64,000 nucleotides of DNA from KBS50 sp042434095 (GTDB lineage: Bacteria > Actinomycetota > Actinomycetes > Mycobacteriales > Micromonosporaceae). Under the pieces are notes generated by a model. It did not search any database. It was not told the DNA's origin and saw nothing but the letters and a program-made list of their open reading frames with translations. Shown here in pieces: positions 16,921 through 25,984 of the stretch (its first letter is position 1; every line of letters starts with the position of its first letter). The translations under genes were made by a program, and so were the position numbers. The stretch spans positions 62,001 through 126,000 of the forward strand of contig NZ_JBHLUE010000016.1 in NCBI RefSeq assembly GCF_042434095.1, in the 5' to 3' direction.

Positions 16921-17768
16921 CCAGCGATCCCGCCTTCACCGAGGTCGGCGACCGGATCTTCGTGCTCCGGCACCCGGTGTTCGACGTTTCCGTGACGCTC
17001 GTTCCCGGCCGGACGGCCGCGCTGCTGGTGGACACCCTCTCCACCGCCGGCCAGGCCGCCGCGCTGGCCGACGCGGTACGCCGGATCACGACGCTGCCGC
17101 TGGTGCTGGTCAACACCCACCACCACTTCGACCACTGCTTCGGCAACGCCGTCCTGGCCAGGGCGGCGGAGGCCGGCAAGGCGTCCCGGCCGATCTGGGC
17201 GCACGAGGCCGCCGCGGCGCTGTTGCGGGACACCCCCGAGCGGGTACGCCGGGAGGCGTACGACGAGGCGCTGGCCGTCGACTCTGAGCTGGCCGCCGAG
17301 GTCGCGGCCACCGCGATCCTCGCTCCGGACCACACGGTGCACCAGGAGTCCACCCTCGACCTCGGCGACCGCGCGGTGCTGCTGCGGCACCACGGCCGCG
17401 GGCACACCGCCGGCGACCTGGTGGTCGCCGTGCCGGACGCGGACGTGCTGCTGGCCGGCGACCTGCTGGAGGAAAGCGGACCGCCGGACTTCACCGACGC
17501 GTACCCGCTGGAGTGGCCGGACACCGTGGACGCCCTGCTCGGCACGGCGTCATCGGGCACGGTGATCGTTCCCGGCCACGGCGCGCCGCTCGGGGTGGAG
17601 CGGGCCCGGATCCAGCAGGCCGACCTGGCCGCGCTGGCCTGGGCTATCCGGGACGGGCACGCCGACGGCCAGCCCGCCGAGGCGGTCGCGCAGCGGGCGG
17701 CGTTCGGCGCCGGCCCGTCGCTGGTGGCGGTCCGCCGCGGCTACGCCGAACTCTCCGGCGACGCCTGA
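16917..17768 (+). CDS. MBL-fold metallohydrolase
   Basis: Cytosolic metallo-beta-lactamase-fold enzyme of 283 residues. The metal-binding signature is NTHHHFDHCFGN (HxHxDH), followed by the distal His in HHGRGHTAGD, the bridging Asp in LLAGDLLEE and the last His in VIVPGHGAP. This set places it in the glyoxalase II/quinoprotein-relay-like branch, substrate unknown. It overlaps the thioesterase start-stop junction (ATGA), suggesting that both act on related thioesters. A palindromic element begins five bases after its stop. Confidence 0.88.
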   Translation: MTSDPAFTEVGDRIFVLRHPVFDVSVTLVPGRTAALLVDTLSTAGQAAALADAVRRITTLPLVLVNTHHHFDHCFGNAVLARAAEAGKASRPIWAHEAAAALLRDTPERVRREAYDEALAVDSELAAEVAATAILAPDHTVHQESTLDLGDRAVLLRHHGRGHTAGDLVVAVPDADVLLAGDLLEESGPPDFTDAYPLEWPDTVDALLGTASSGTVIVPGHGAPLGVERARIQQADLAALAWAIRDGHADGQPAEAVAQRAAFGAGPSLVAVRRGYAELSGDA

Positions 17769-17773
17769 GGGGT

Positions 17774-17825
17774 AAGGAAGGGCCCCTTGTTATCGCTTTC
17801 TGTATAGCAAGGGGCCCCTGTTAAC
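17774..17825. repeat. 52-bp palindromic element, copy 1
   Basis: Orientation reversed relative to the copy at 41853. Arms of GGGGCCCC type surround the loop TTATCGCTTTCTGTATA. It fills the gap between two convergent genes: it starts five bases after the MBL stop, and its GTTAAC end supplies the TAA stop of the membrane protein on the other strand. It probably acts as a two-way terminator. Confidence 0.9.
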
Positions 17826-18990
17826 GGTCGTCCCGGCCGCAGTGCACGCAGTGCGGTCGAGTGCGGTAGTGGAAGGCGGCCGCGGAGACCAGCACGAGGG
17901 CGCCCCACAGCAGCAGCGAGATGGCCGGCAGGTGGGAGAGCCAGGTGGTCCGGACGGCGGTGCCGGGGTAGTAGACCCGCCGACCGGCGGCGAACCGCAG
18001 CAGATCGGGCACCAGGGTGGTGGCGAAGCCAAAGAGCCCGATGCCGCAGACCGTGGCCAGGCCCACCGGCAGCCAGTGCGGGACGGGCCGGCCGGCGAGC
18101 CCCGGCACCCAGCGGGGCCAGGTCTCGCTCCACGGTCTGGTCAGCCCGAGGCAGAGCAGCCCGCCGCCGATGGCCAGACCGGACAGGATCAGCTCCAGCA
18201 GGAGAGTTCCGTGGCCCGGGTTGGCCGCGTTGATCTGCCGCAGGAAGTCCTTCGTGGTGCCCACCGGTATGCCGGCGGCCCAGCACAGCCGGACGACGGC
18301 GTAGCCGAACGGCGCCAGGAACGCGGCCACGGCGGACACCGTGCCGATCCGCGCCCACCGGGCCCGGGACCACGTCCCGGCACGGCCGCGCGGCCACGAC
18401 GCGGCGCGACCGCCGGAACCTGCCGCCGCGCGACCGCCGGAGCTTGTCCCGGCGCGACCGCGGCCGCAGTGCTCGCACGCGCCGCGGGTGGCCCGGGCGT
18501 ACGCCAGGGTGGCCGCGCCGAGCGCCAGGCCGGTGTATTCCAGCAGCACCAGATGCACGGTCGGCCAGGCCAGCCGCTTGAGGTTGGCCAGGTTGAGGAC
18601 GGGAATGCCGTCCAGCGCCTGCGGGCCGGGCAGCACCAGGGCCAGCAGGACCGCCACGCCGAAGCCCACCACCAGCAGCGCCGGGCGCAGCGGCCCGCCT
18701 ATCCGGCGCCGCATGAGCAGCACCGCGGCCACCGCGAGGCCGGCGAGCGCCAGCGTGGCCGCCTCCACCGCGGCCGGGCGCAGCGACGCCAGCCAGTGCT
18801 CCGGGAAGGTGCTCTCCGGATTGTCCGGCCGGGCGAAGGCGTACGGGCCGCCGAGGAACCAGACCGCCGCGGCCACCCCGTACCCGCTGAGCACTGCGAC
18901 AACGACGGCGCCGGACCAGCGCGGCCAGCCGGACCACCGGCGGCGCCACGGGGTTGGCCGCGGTAGGGCGGGGACGGTACGCGACGACAT
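17821..18990 (-). CDS. Multi-pass membrane protein with two CxHC pairs
   Basis: Unrecognised integral membrane protein of 389 residues with about eight to nine hydrophobic segments. A cytoplasmic loop at residues about 170-215 starts with CEHCGRGR and is low complexity (24-bp repeats, 18375-18460); the C-terminal tail ends HCVHCGRDDR. The two C-x2-C-G units look like halves of a zinc ribbon or rubredoxin-like knuckle, one in the loop and one in the tail, which could come together. No family assigned. The TAA stop is contributed by the adjoining palindromic element. Confidence 0.75.
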   Translation of the reverse strand: MSSRTVPALPRPTPWRRRWSGWPRWSGAVVVAVLSGYGVAAAVWFLGGPYAFARPDNPESTFPEHWLASLRPAAVEAATLALAGLAVAAVLLMRRRIGGPLRPALLVVGFGVAVLLALVLPGPQALDGIPVLNLANLKRLAWPTVHLVLLEYTGLALGAATLAYARATRGACEHCGRGRAGTSSGGRAAAGSGGRAASWPRGRAGTWSRARWARIGTVSAVAAFLAPFGYAVVRLCWAAGIPVGTTKDFLRQINAANPGHGTLLLELILSGLAIGGGLLCLGLTRPWSETWPRWVPGLAGRPVPHWLPVGLATVCGIGLFGFATTLVPDLLRFAAGRRVYYPGTAVRTTWLSHLPAISLLLWGALVLVSAAAFHYRTRPHCVHCGRDDR

Positions 18991-19025
18991 GCGCTCAGCC
19001 TGCGGGCGCGCGGCGGCGGGCGACT

Positions 19026-19089
19026 CCCCCGGCAGGGTGACCGGCCCACGGCCGGTTCCCCCGGCAGGGTGACCGGCCCACGGCCGGTT
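19026..19089. repeat. 32-bp direct repeat between two genes
   Basis: Two identical 32-bp units (19026-19057, 19058-19089), with the start of a third, lie between the sugar kinase stop and the membrane protein start. A unit of 32 is not a multiple of three, in keeping with a non-coding position. Confidence 0.85.
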
Positions 19090-19118
19090 CCCCCGGCGGC
19101 GGGACCGGGCCGCTCCGG

Positions 19119-20051
19119 TCAGGCCGGGAAGCGGGCGGCCACCTGGGCCCGGGTCGGCATCGAGACGGCCCCGCCCGGCGACTCACAGACCAGACCGGCC
19201 ACCCGGAGGGCGAAGGCGACCCGGTCGGGCCAGGCGGACGGGTCCGGCACGGGCCCGTCGGCCAGCAGATCCGCCGACAGCGCCGCCATGACCGAATCGC
19301 CCGCGCCGGTGGCGTCGACCGCCGAGACCTCCGGGGCCGGCACCCGTACGGCGGCGCCGCCCGCCGCCACCAGCGCGCCGTTCGCGCCCAGCGTGACCAC
19401 CACGGCCTCGGCGCCGAGCGCGCGCAGCCGCGCGGCCGCGTCCTCGACCGGCAGGTCCGGGTAGAGCACGGCCAGGTCGGCGACGCTCAGCTTGACCAGG
19501 TGGGCGCCGGCGGCGAACTCCGCCACGACCGCCCGCAGCTCGTCCACGGCCCCCGTGCCGGGCAGCAGGCTCGGCCGGACATTGGGGTCGAACACCCGAA
19601 GCGCCGGCGTGAGGGCCCAGGCCCGCCGGGCCGCGGCCAGCGCCGGCGGGCAGAGCAGCGCGATCGAGCCGCAGTAGAGCACGTCGGCGGCCTCGATCAG
19701 CGCCACGTCAAGGTCGTCCGGCCCGAGCAGCCCGTACGACGGTGGCTCGCCGTAGAACCGGAACTCCGGCTCGGCGCCGGCGAAGGTGGCCACCGCGAGC
19801 GCGGTCGGCGCGGGGACCGTGACCATGCCCCGCTGCCCCACCCCGGCGCCCTCGACGAACCCCCGGATCCGGGTGCCCAGCGCGTCGTCGCCCACCGAGC
19901 CGACGAACTGCACGTCGGCGCCGAGCCTGGCCAGGCCGACCGCCACGTTCAACGGGCCGCCGCCGACGACCTGGCGGTACACCCGCTCCCCGCCGCACTC
20001 CCCGTCGAGCAGGTCGATCAGCGCCTCGCCGAGTACCACCGCGTACCCCAT
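19119..20051 (-). CDS. PfkB family carbohydrate kinase (fructokinase-like)
   Basis: ATP-dependent sugar kinase of 310 residues. PfkB signature 1 is GGGPLNVAVGLARLGADVQFVG (residues about 29-50), and signature 2 is DATGAGDSVMAAL with the catalytic Asp in GAGD. The N-terminus VLGEALIDLL and FDPNVRPSL are typical of fructokinase and 2-keto-3-deoxygluconate kinases; I lean to fructokinase. The ATG at 20051 has GGAGG seven bases upstream. It stands alone, divergent from the LPMO gene. Confidence 0.85.
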   Translation of the reverse strand: MGYAVVLGEALIDLLDGECGGERVYRQVVGGGPLNVAVGLARLGADVQFVGSVGDDALGTRIRGFVEGAGVGQRGMVTVPAPTALAVATFAGAEPEFRFYGEPPSYGLLGPDDLDVALIEAADVLYCGSIALLCPPALAAARRAWALTPALRVFDPNVRPSLLPGTGAVDELRAVVAEFAAGAHLVKLSVADLAVLYPDLPVEDAAARLRALGAEAVVVTLGANGALVAAGGAAVRVPAPEVSAVDATGAGDSVMAALSADLLADGPVPDPSAWPDRVAFALRVAGLVCESPGGAVSMPTRAQVAARFPA

Positions 20052-20391
20052 GCGTTCCTCCACCCGTCGGTTCCGGCACCGACGTGCCGGTCCGGGCATT
20101 GTCCCAGCCAGCGGGCGGTCCGGCCGCCGACCGGGCATTGATCGGCGTTTCTCTATTGATTTCGGTCCCCGATCCGTGCTGCAATGCCCGCATCGGGTAG
20201 GCGCAGGGCCGTCAGGCGCCGCCCGACCTCAGCCGGGCATGCGCGTTCCGCGTCCTCGACCGATGGACGCCGGCCGCCGGCCGCGCCGACCGCCACCAGC
20301 GGCGGCCGGGGGCGGACCGGACGGTCCGAGGACGCACGATCCCGCACGCCACCGCACGCCGGTGGCCGAATCCCCGGCAGGGAGACCATCG
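20052..20391. other. Divergent intergenic region, sugar kinase / LPMO
   Basis: 340 bases with no credible gene. An AT-richer stretch (about 20139-20165, TTGATCGGCGTTTCTCTATTG) is the best place for promoters. I looked for the CebR box TGGGAGCGCTCCCA, which controls cellulose genes in streptomycetes, and did not find it. A ribosome site (GGGAG) precedes the LPMO start. Confidence 0.5.
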
Positions 20392-21531
20392 ATGAATCGT
20401 GTACGCAGGGTCGCGGCGCTCGCCGTCGTGGCCGGCACCGCCGTCGCGGCCGCGGCGCTGACGCTGCCACAGTCCGCCGCGGCGCACGGCGCCGCCATGA
20501 TGCCCGGCGCCCGCACCTACCTGTGCTGGAAGGACGGGCTCACCACGACCGGCGAGATCAAGCCGAACAACCCGGCCTGCGCCGCCGCCGTCGGCATCAG
20601 CGGCACCAACTCGCTCTACAACTGGTTCAGCGTGCTGCGCTCGGACGCCGGCGGCCGCACCACCGGGTTCATCCCGGACGGCTCGCTGTGCAGCGGCGGC
20701 AACCCCAACTTCACGGGGTACGACCTGGCCCGGAACGACTGGCCGATCACGCACCTGACCGCCGGCCGGACGATGGAGTTCGACTACAGCAACTGGGCGC
20801 AGCACCCCGGCACGTTCTACTACTACGTGACCAAGGACAGCTGGAGCCCGACCCGGCCGTTGGCCTGGAGCGACCTGGAGAGCACCCCGTTCCTCACCGT
20901 GACCAACCCGCCGGCCATCGGCGGTCCGGGCACCAACGACGGGCACTACTACTTCACCGGCACGCTGCCGTCGAACAAGAGCGGCCGGCACATCATCTAC
21001 TCCCGCTGGGTCCGCTCGGACAGCCAGGAGAACTTCTTCGGCTGCTCGGACGTGACCTTCGACGGCGGCAACGGTGAGGTCACCGGCGTCGGCCCGGGCG
21101 GCAACCCGACGCCCACCCCGAGCAACCCCACGCCCACCCCGACCCGCCCGACCCCGACGCCGACGAGCGCCTCGCCGACCCCGACCCCTACCCCGACGAG
21201 CGCGTCGCCGACCCCGACCATGCCCCCGCCCACCGGCACCTGCATGGCGATCTACAAGGTGGTCAACTCCTGGAGTGGCGGCTTCCAGGGCGAGGTCCAG
21301 ATCATGAACCACGGCTCCAGCACCTGGTCCGGCTGGACGGCCACCTGGACGCTGCCCAGCGGTCAGACCATCAACCAGGTCTGGAACGGCACGCTGAGCA
21401 CCAGCGGATCGACGGTGTCGGTCAGCAACGTCTCCTACAACGGCACCGTGGCGCCGGAGGGAAGCACCACGTTCGGCTTCCTCGCCGGCGGCACCAGCAG
21501 CCTGCCGACGGTCACCTGCACCGGTCGCTGA
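20392..21531 (+). CDS. Secreted lytic polysaccharide monooxygenase (AA10) with CBM2
   Basis: Copper enzyme that oxidatively cleaves crystalline polysaccharide, 379 residues. The signal peptide ends at residue 31, so that mature His1 is His32 (AAA/HGAAMMPGARTYLC); the second copper ligand is His138 (NWAQHPGTF). The opening HGxAMMPGxRTYLC and the RSDSQENFFGCSDV segment match the C1-cellulose-oxidising CelS2-type AA10 group rather than chitin-active CBP21 types; this is from memory of the family. A Pro-Thr linker with PTPTPTSAS repeats (about 238-282) leads to a C-terminal CBM2 (CMAIYKVVNSWSGGFQGEV to VTC). Start ATG with GGGAG upstream. Confidence 0.93.
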   Translation: MNRVRRVAALAVVAGTAVAAAALTLPQSAAAHGAAMMPGARTYLCWKDGLTTTGEIKPNNPACAAAVGISGTNSLYNWFSVLRSDAGGRTTGFIPDGSLCSGGNPNFTGYDLARNDWPITHLTAGRTMEFDYSNWAQHPGTFYYYVTKDSWSPTRPLAWSDLESTPFLTVTNPPAIGGPGTNDGHYYFTGTLPSNKSGRHIIYSRWVRSDSQENFFGCSDVTFDGGNGEVTGVGPGGNPTPTPSNPTPTPTRPTPTPTSASPTPTPTPTSASPTPTMPPPTGTCMAIYKVVNSWSGGFQGEVQIMNHGSSTWSGWTATWTLPSGQTINQVWNGTLSTSGSTVSVSNVSYNGTVAPEGSTTFGFLAGGTSSLPTVTCTGR

Positions 21532-21553
21532 CGGCGAGTCACCCGACGCGGAC

Positions 21554-21605
21554 GTTAAGAGGGGCCCCCTGCTATATCAAAAGCGATAACAGGGGGCCCT
21601 TCCTT
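21554..21605. repeat. 52-bp palindromic element, copy 2
   Basis: Same orientation as the copy at 41853 but with loop CTATATCAAAAGCGATAA. The inner stem is CCCCCTG/CAGGGGG, whereas copy 1 has CCCCTTG/CAAGGGG, a compensating change. It lies between the convergent LPMO and asparagine synthetase genes, eight bases from the latter's stop. Confidence 0.9.
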
Positions 21606-21613
21606 TCAACTGG

Positions 21614-23569
21614 TCAGCGGACCATGCTGCCGACGACCGGCTTGGTGAGCAGCGCCGAGGGGTTGCGCCGGATGCCCGGGTCGAGGGTCTTGGCCACGAA
21701 GATGGCGTGCCAGACGCAGAAGACCAGCACCGTCCACACCTTGCGGGAGTGGTCGGCCTCCTCCCGCTTGTGCTCGTCCAGCAGCCGCAGCGCGTACGGC
21801 AGGTCCAGCAGCTCGCCGGCGCCGGAGTTCGCGATCACGTGCCGGGCCCACTCGTACATCTCGCCGCGCAGCCAGACCCGGGTCGGCGTGGGGAAGCCCA
21901 GCTTGCGCCGGTTGACGATGGCCGGCGGGACGACACCGTTGAGCGCCTGCCGCATGGCGTACTTGGTGGCGTCCGAGCGGGGCGGCAGCTTCAGATCCAC
22001 CGGGATCCGGGAGGCCACCTCGAAGACCTCACGGTCCAGGAACGGCACCCGCACCTCCAGCGAGTGCGCCATGGAGATCCGGTCGGCCTTCACCAGGATG
22101 TCGCCGCGCAGCCAGGTGTAGAGGTCGACGTACTGCATCTTGGTGACGTCGTCCAGCTCGGTGGCCTCGGCGTAGATCGGCGCGGTGACGTCGGTGTACC
22201 GCACCGAGGGGTCGTAGCGGCGCAGCAGGTGCCGCTTCTCCTCCTCGGTGAACATCCGCGCGTTGCCGTAGTAGCGCTCCTCGATGGGCGTGGTGCCGCG
22301 CTCGAGGAAGCTCTTGCCCTTGACCCCCTGCGGGATGGCCTTGGAGACCGCCCGCAGGCCCTTCTGGACACCGCCGGGCAGCCCGTTGACGCCGCTCAGC
22401 GACAGCGGCTCGCGGTAGATCGTGTAGCCGCCGAAGAACTCGTCGGCGCCCTCGCCGGAGAGCACCACGGTGACGTGCTCGGCGGCCTTCTTGGCCACGA
22501 AGTAGAGCGGCACCAGCGCGGGGTCGGCCACCGGGTCGTCCAGGTGCCAGACGATCCGGGGCAGCGCCTCCATCATGTCCTGCGGCCCGATCTTCGTCGG
22601 GATCGTGGTGACGTCCAGGTGCCGGGCCGAGTCCTGGGCCACCTCGATCTCCGAGTAGCCCGGAACGTCGTAGCCGACCGTGAAGGTGAGGATGTTCGGG
22701 TTGAACTCGCGGGCCAGCGCCACCACGGCGGTCGAGTCGATGCCGCTGGACAGGAACGACCCGACCGGCACGTCCGAGCGCATGTGCATCCGGACGCTCT
22801 CCCGCAGCGTCTCGCGGATCTCCGCGTACAGGTGCTGCTCGTCGTGCACGGGAGCCGGCCGGAACACCGGGCGGTACCAGCGGCGGACCTCGGCCCGGCT
22901 GCCCGGGCTCCAGGTGAGGTATTCGCCCGAGCCGATCCGGCTGATGCCGCGGTGCAGGGTGCCGGGCTCCGGAACGTACTGCAGGGTGAGGTAGTGGGAC
23001 AGGTTGGCCGTGTCCACCCCGGCGTCCCCGGCGTACGCGGACGGGGCGAAGGGCAGCAGGGCCTTCTTCTCCGAGGCGAGGTAGAAGCCGTCCTGGGTCT
23101 CCAGGTAGTGCAGCGGCTTGATCCCGAAGTAGTCCCGGGCGCCGAACGCCTTGCGCTCCTGCCGGTCCCAGATGACGAATGCGAACATCCCGCGCAGCCG
23201 GCGCAGCACCTGCTCGCCCCAGTAGTGGTAGCCGGCGACGATCACCTCGCCGTCCCCGGCCGTGGCGAACTGGGCGCCGTAGGTGCGGACCAGCTCGTCC
23301 CGCAGCTCGATGTAGTTGTAGATCTCGCCGTTGAAGGTCAGCAGGTAGCGGCCGCCGGCGTACGGCAGCGGCTCGTGGCTGGACGCCACATCGATGATCG
23401 CCAGCCGCTTGTGCGCGAAGATCGCGTCCGCGTAGCCGCCCTCGGAGATCACCTCCACCCCGGTCTCGTCCGGGCCGCGGTGGTGGAGGCACTCCAGCGC
23501 CCCACCGATCGCGTCGCGGTGCGCCGCGGCGTTGCCGTGCGCGCTGAAGAAGGCCAGGAGTCCGCACAT
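21614..23569 (-). CDS. asnB: Asparagine synthetase (glutamine-hydrolysing)
   Basis: Makes asparagine from aspartate, ATP and glutamine. The 651-residue protein begins MCGLLAFF, giving the N-terminal nucleophile Cys after Met removal; the glutaminase domain has HHRGPDE, FNGEIYNY and GDGEV. The synthetase domain has the PP-loop FLSSGIDST, LSGEGADEFFGGY and VRVPFLD. The upstream in-frame ATG would leave Cys internal and has its SD overlapping it, so 23569 is the start. Similar enzymes also modify natural products, but no such cluster is here and the isolated gene divergent from an aminopeptidase fits primary metabolism. Confidence 0.93.
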   Translation of the reverse strand: MCGLLAFFSAHGNAAAHRDAIGGALECLHHRGPDETGVEVISEGGYADAIFAHKRLAIIDVASSHEPLPYAGGRYLLTFNGEIYNYIELRDELVRTYGAQFATAGDGEVIVAGYHYWGEQVLRRLRGMFAFVIWDRQERKAFGARDYFGIKPLHYLETQDGFYLASEKKALLPFAPSAYAGDAGVDTANLSHYLTLQYVPEPGTLHRGISRIGSGEYLTWSPGSRAEVRRWYRPVFRPAPVHDEQHLYAEIRETLRESVRMHMRSDVPVGSFLSSGIDSTAVVALAREFNPNILTFTVGYDVPGYSEIEVAQDSARHLDVTTIPTKIGPQDMMEALPRIVWHLDDPVADPALVPLYFVAKKAAEHVTVVLSGEGADEFFGGYTIYREPLSLSGVNGLPGGVQKGLRAVSKAIPQGVKGKSFLERGTTPIEERYYGNARMFTEEEKRHLLRRYDPSVRYTDVTAPIYAEATELDDVTKMQYVDLYTWLRGDILVKADRISMAHSLEVRVPFLDREVFEVASRIPVDLKLPPRSDATKYAMRQALNGVVPPAIVNRRKLGFPTPTRVWLRGEMYEWARHVIANSGAGELLDLPYALRLLDEHKREEADHSRKVWTVLVFCVWHAIFVAKTLDPGIRRNPSALLTKPVVGSMVR

Positions 23570-23697
23570 GGCGGTCATCTTTCCACGCGGGCCCGACGCC
23601 CGTGCCGGCACCGGGGGCTCTGCCGGCGCCCCGAACCGAGGTACGGTCGCAGGCGGGACGAGCAGGCGGCACGAGCACGCGGCGGCGAGGAGCGATC

Positions 23698-25185
23698 ATG
23701 ACCGAGGAGCGACCGGAACAGACGGTGACGCCGGAAGGCACCGAATCGCACGATCCGGACTTCCCTGAGAAGTTCCTGGAGTTCATGCGCTCCGGCTGGC
23801 GGGACGACACGCTGCCGGTCGGCCCGCGCCCCGAGGTGCCGAACTACGCCAAGCGCCGGGCCGCGCTCTCCGCGGCCTTCCCGGGCGAGACCCTGGTGAT
23901 CCCCACCGGCACGGAGAAGGTACGCGCCAACGACACCGACTACCCGTTCCGGCCGGGCAGCGACTACGCGTACCTCACCGGCGACCACGACCCGGACGGC
24001 GTGCTGGTGCTCCGGCCGACCGGCTCGGGCCACGACGCCACCCTCTACACGCGCCCGCGCACCGGCCGGGACAGCGACGAGTTCTTCCGCAGCCGGCACG
24101 GCGAGCTCTGGGTCGGCCGCCGGTACGCGCTGGCCGAGAAGGCCACCGAGCTGGGCGTGGAGACGGCCGACCTGGCCGAGCTGCCGGCCGCGCTGGCCGA
24201 CCTGGCCCCGCGGCGCACCCGGGTGCTGCGCGGGTTCGACCCGGGCGTGGACACGGCGGTCCGGCCGTACGACGAGCCGGGCCGGTCCGACGACGCCCCG
24301 CCGCGGGACCGGGAGCTGGCCCAGGCCATCTCCGAACACAAGCTGGTCAAGGACGAGTGGGAGCTGGCCCAGCTCCAGGATGCGGTGGACGCCACCGTCC
24401 GCGGCTTCGAGGACGTGGCCCGGGTGCTGCCGGCCGACCGGCCGGTGCGGGAGCGGCTGCTGGAGGGCGTCTTCGCGCTGCGCGCCCGGCACGACGGCAA
24501 CGAGGTCGGCTACGGCTCGATCGTCGGGGCGAGCGAGCACGCCACGATCCTGCACTGGGTCCGCAACACCGGCCAGACCCGCCCCGGCGAGCTGCTGCTG
24601 ATGGACATGGGCGTGGAGAACCGCAACCTCTACACCGCCGACGTGACCCGGGTGCTGCCGGTGAGCGGGCGGTTCAGCCCGCTGCAGCGGCAGGTCTACG
24701 AGGCCGTGTACGCCGCGCAGCAGGCCGGCATCGACGTCATCAAGCCCGGCGTGGCGTTCAAGGACGTGCACCGGACCAGCATGCGGGTGCTCGCTGAGGC
24801 GCTGTCCGACCTCGGGCTGCTGCCGGTGAGCGTGGACGAGGCGATGGACGAGAAGTCCACGATCTACCGCCGGTGGACCCTGCACGGCACCAGCCACATG
24901 CTCGGGATCGACGTGCACGACTGCGCGAACGCGCGCAAGGAGACGTACAAGGACGGCACGCTCGCCGAGGGCTACGTGCTCACCGTCGAGCCGGGCCTGT
25001 ACTTCCAGCCCGAGGACGACCTGGTGCCCGAGGAGCTGCGCGGCATCGGGGTACGCATCGAGGACGACATCGTGGTCACCGCGACCGGCTCGGTGAACCT
25101 GTCGGCCGGCCTCCCCCGCCGCGCCGACGAGGTGGAGACCTGGCTGGCCGAGCAGCGCGAGGCCGGCCCCCGCCTGCCCGGCTGA
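23698..25185 (+). CDS. pepP: Xaa-Pro aminopeptidase (PepP, M24B)
   Basis: Cytosolic dimetal peptidase of 495 residues that removes the residue before proline. An N-terminal creatinase-like domain (residues about 45-215, PTGTEKVRANDTDYPFRPGSDYAYLTG) is followed by a pita-bread domain whose metal ligands are visible: Asp in LLMDMGVEN, Asp in YTADVTR, His in GTSHMLGIDVHD, Glu in TVEPGLYF and Glu in GVRIEDD. The ATG at 23698 has GAGGAG upstream. It diverges from asnB across 128 bp. A palindromic element begins five bases after its stop. Confidence 0.93.
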   Translation: MTEERPEQTVTPEGTESHDPDFPEKFLEFMRSGWRDDTLPVGPRPEVPNYAKRRAALSAAFPGETLVIPTGTEKVRANDTDYPFRPGSDYAYLTGDHDPDGVLVLRPTGSGHDATLYTRPRTGRDSDEFFRSRHGELWVGRRYALAEKATELGVETADLAELPAALADLAPRRTRVLRGFDPGVDTAVRPYDEPGRSDDAPPRDRELAQAISEHKLVKDEWELAQLQDAVDATVRGFEDVARVLPADRPVRERLLEGVFALRARHDGNEVGYGSIVGASEHATILHWVRNTGQTRPGELLLMDMGVENRNLYTADVTRVLPVSGRFSPLQRQVYEAVYAAQQAGIDVIKPGVAFKDVHRTSMRVLAEALSDLGLLPVSVDEAMDEKSTIYRRWTLHGTSHMLGIDVHDCANARKETYKDGTLAEGYVLTVEPGLYFQPEDDLVPEELRGIGVRIEDDIVVTATGSVNLSAGLPRRADEVETWLAEQREAGPRLPG

Positions 25186-25190
25186 GCCGA

Positions 25191-25242
25191 AAGGAAGGGC
25201 CCCTTCTTATCGCTTTTTGTATAGGAAGGGGCCCTTCTTAAC
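25191..25242. repeat. 52-bp palindromic element, copy 3
   Basis: Orientation reversed; loop TTATCGCTTTTTGTATA. Inner stem CTT/AAG type. It starts five bases after the aminopeptidase stop, in a convergent gap. Confidence 0.9.
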
Positions 25243-25327
25243 GCCCGGTCGCGCAGCACCCACCTCGACGGGAGGCGAGCAGGGCGGCGGGGGTTGCGGC
25301 CGGTGGGGCGGCGCCGCGGCACGCGCC

Positions 25328-25984
25328 TCAGGCCGCCGCCACGGACCAGTGGCGGGCGAGCCCGGTGGCCAGCAGGAAGGCCACGAGGACGAGGGCCGCC
25401 TCGGTCCCGATCACCAGCGGGGTGAGCCGGAAGTCGAGCGCCGAGCCGAATCCGACCGCCGCCACGGTCCCGACCGCGAGGGCCGGCGGTAGCAGCACCA
25501 CCATCCGTGCCGCGGTGTGCCGGATCCCGGGCACGTCCCGCAGGGCGAGGCGTACGGCCAGGACGGCGCCGGCCACGACGACCGCGGCCACACCGGCGTA
25601 GAAGACGCCGGCGGCCAACCACAGCGGTACGCGGACGCCGCGCGGCAGGTCGAACACGGCGGCGAACGCGTCGGTCAGGCCGCTGACCACGAAGTATCCC
25701 AGGAGCACGGAGAGGATCCCGCCGGCGCTCGCCACCCCGAGCAGCTGGCCGTACCGCGGCGGAATCGGCTTCGTGGCCGCCTCCTCCGCGATCCTGCGGG
25801 CGAACCCGGCGGGGTCCGGGCCGAGCAACTCCGCCGGATCGAGGCCTTCGGCCGCGGCCGCGTCGAGCTCGGCGCGCAGGTCCCCAACGAGCCTCGCGCG
25901 GTCGTGCGGACGCAGACCGAGGGCGCGCCACTCCCGGTCGGCGGTGGCGAGGAGGCCGTCAACGACCGGCATCGACGTGTTCAT
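25328..25984 (-). CDS. HAAS-domain membrane protein (permease-prefix type)
   Basis: Membrane protein of 218 residues. The first 75 residues form a helical HAAS-like (DUF1700-like) domain, ending GPDPAGFARRIAEEAATKPIPPRY; five hydrophobic segments follow. Such proteins are almost always paired with PadR regulators, as here, and are thought to carry membrane signals or modulate a transporter. AGGAG lies seven bases before the ATG at 25984, which is inside the end of padR (26-bp overlap), so the two are co-translated. Confidence 0.8.
   Translation of the reverse strand: MNTSMPVVDGLLATADREWRALGLRPHDRARLVGDLRAELDAAAAEGLDPAELLGPDPAGFARRIAEEAATKPIPPRYGQLLGVASAGGILSVLLGYFVVSGLTDAFAAVFDLPRGVRVPLWLAAGVFYAGVAAVVVAGAVLAVRLALRDVPGIRHTAARMVVLLPPALAVGTVAAVGFGSALDFRLTPLVIGTEAALVLVAFLLATGLARHWSVAAA

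Noticed and set aside
21614..23569. Asparagine synthetase as a lasso-peptide cyclase
   Set aside because: It keeps the intact glutaminase Cys and all AsnB motifs, and no precursor, B1/B2 or transporter genes flank it.
21707..23701. 664-codon open frame on the plus strand opposite asnB
   Set aside because: Shadow of a clear asparagine synthetase.
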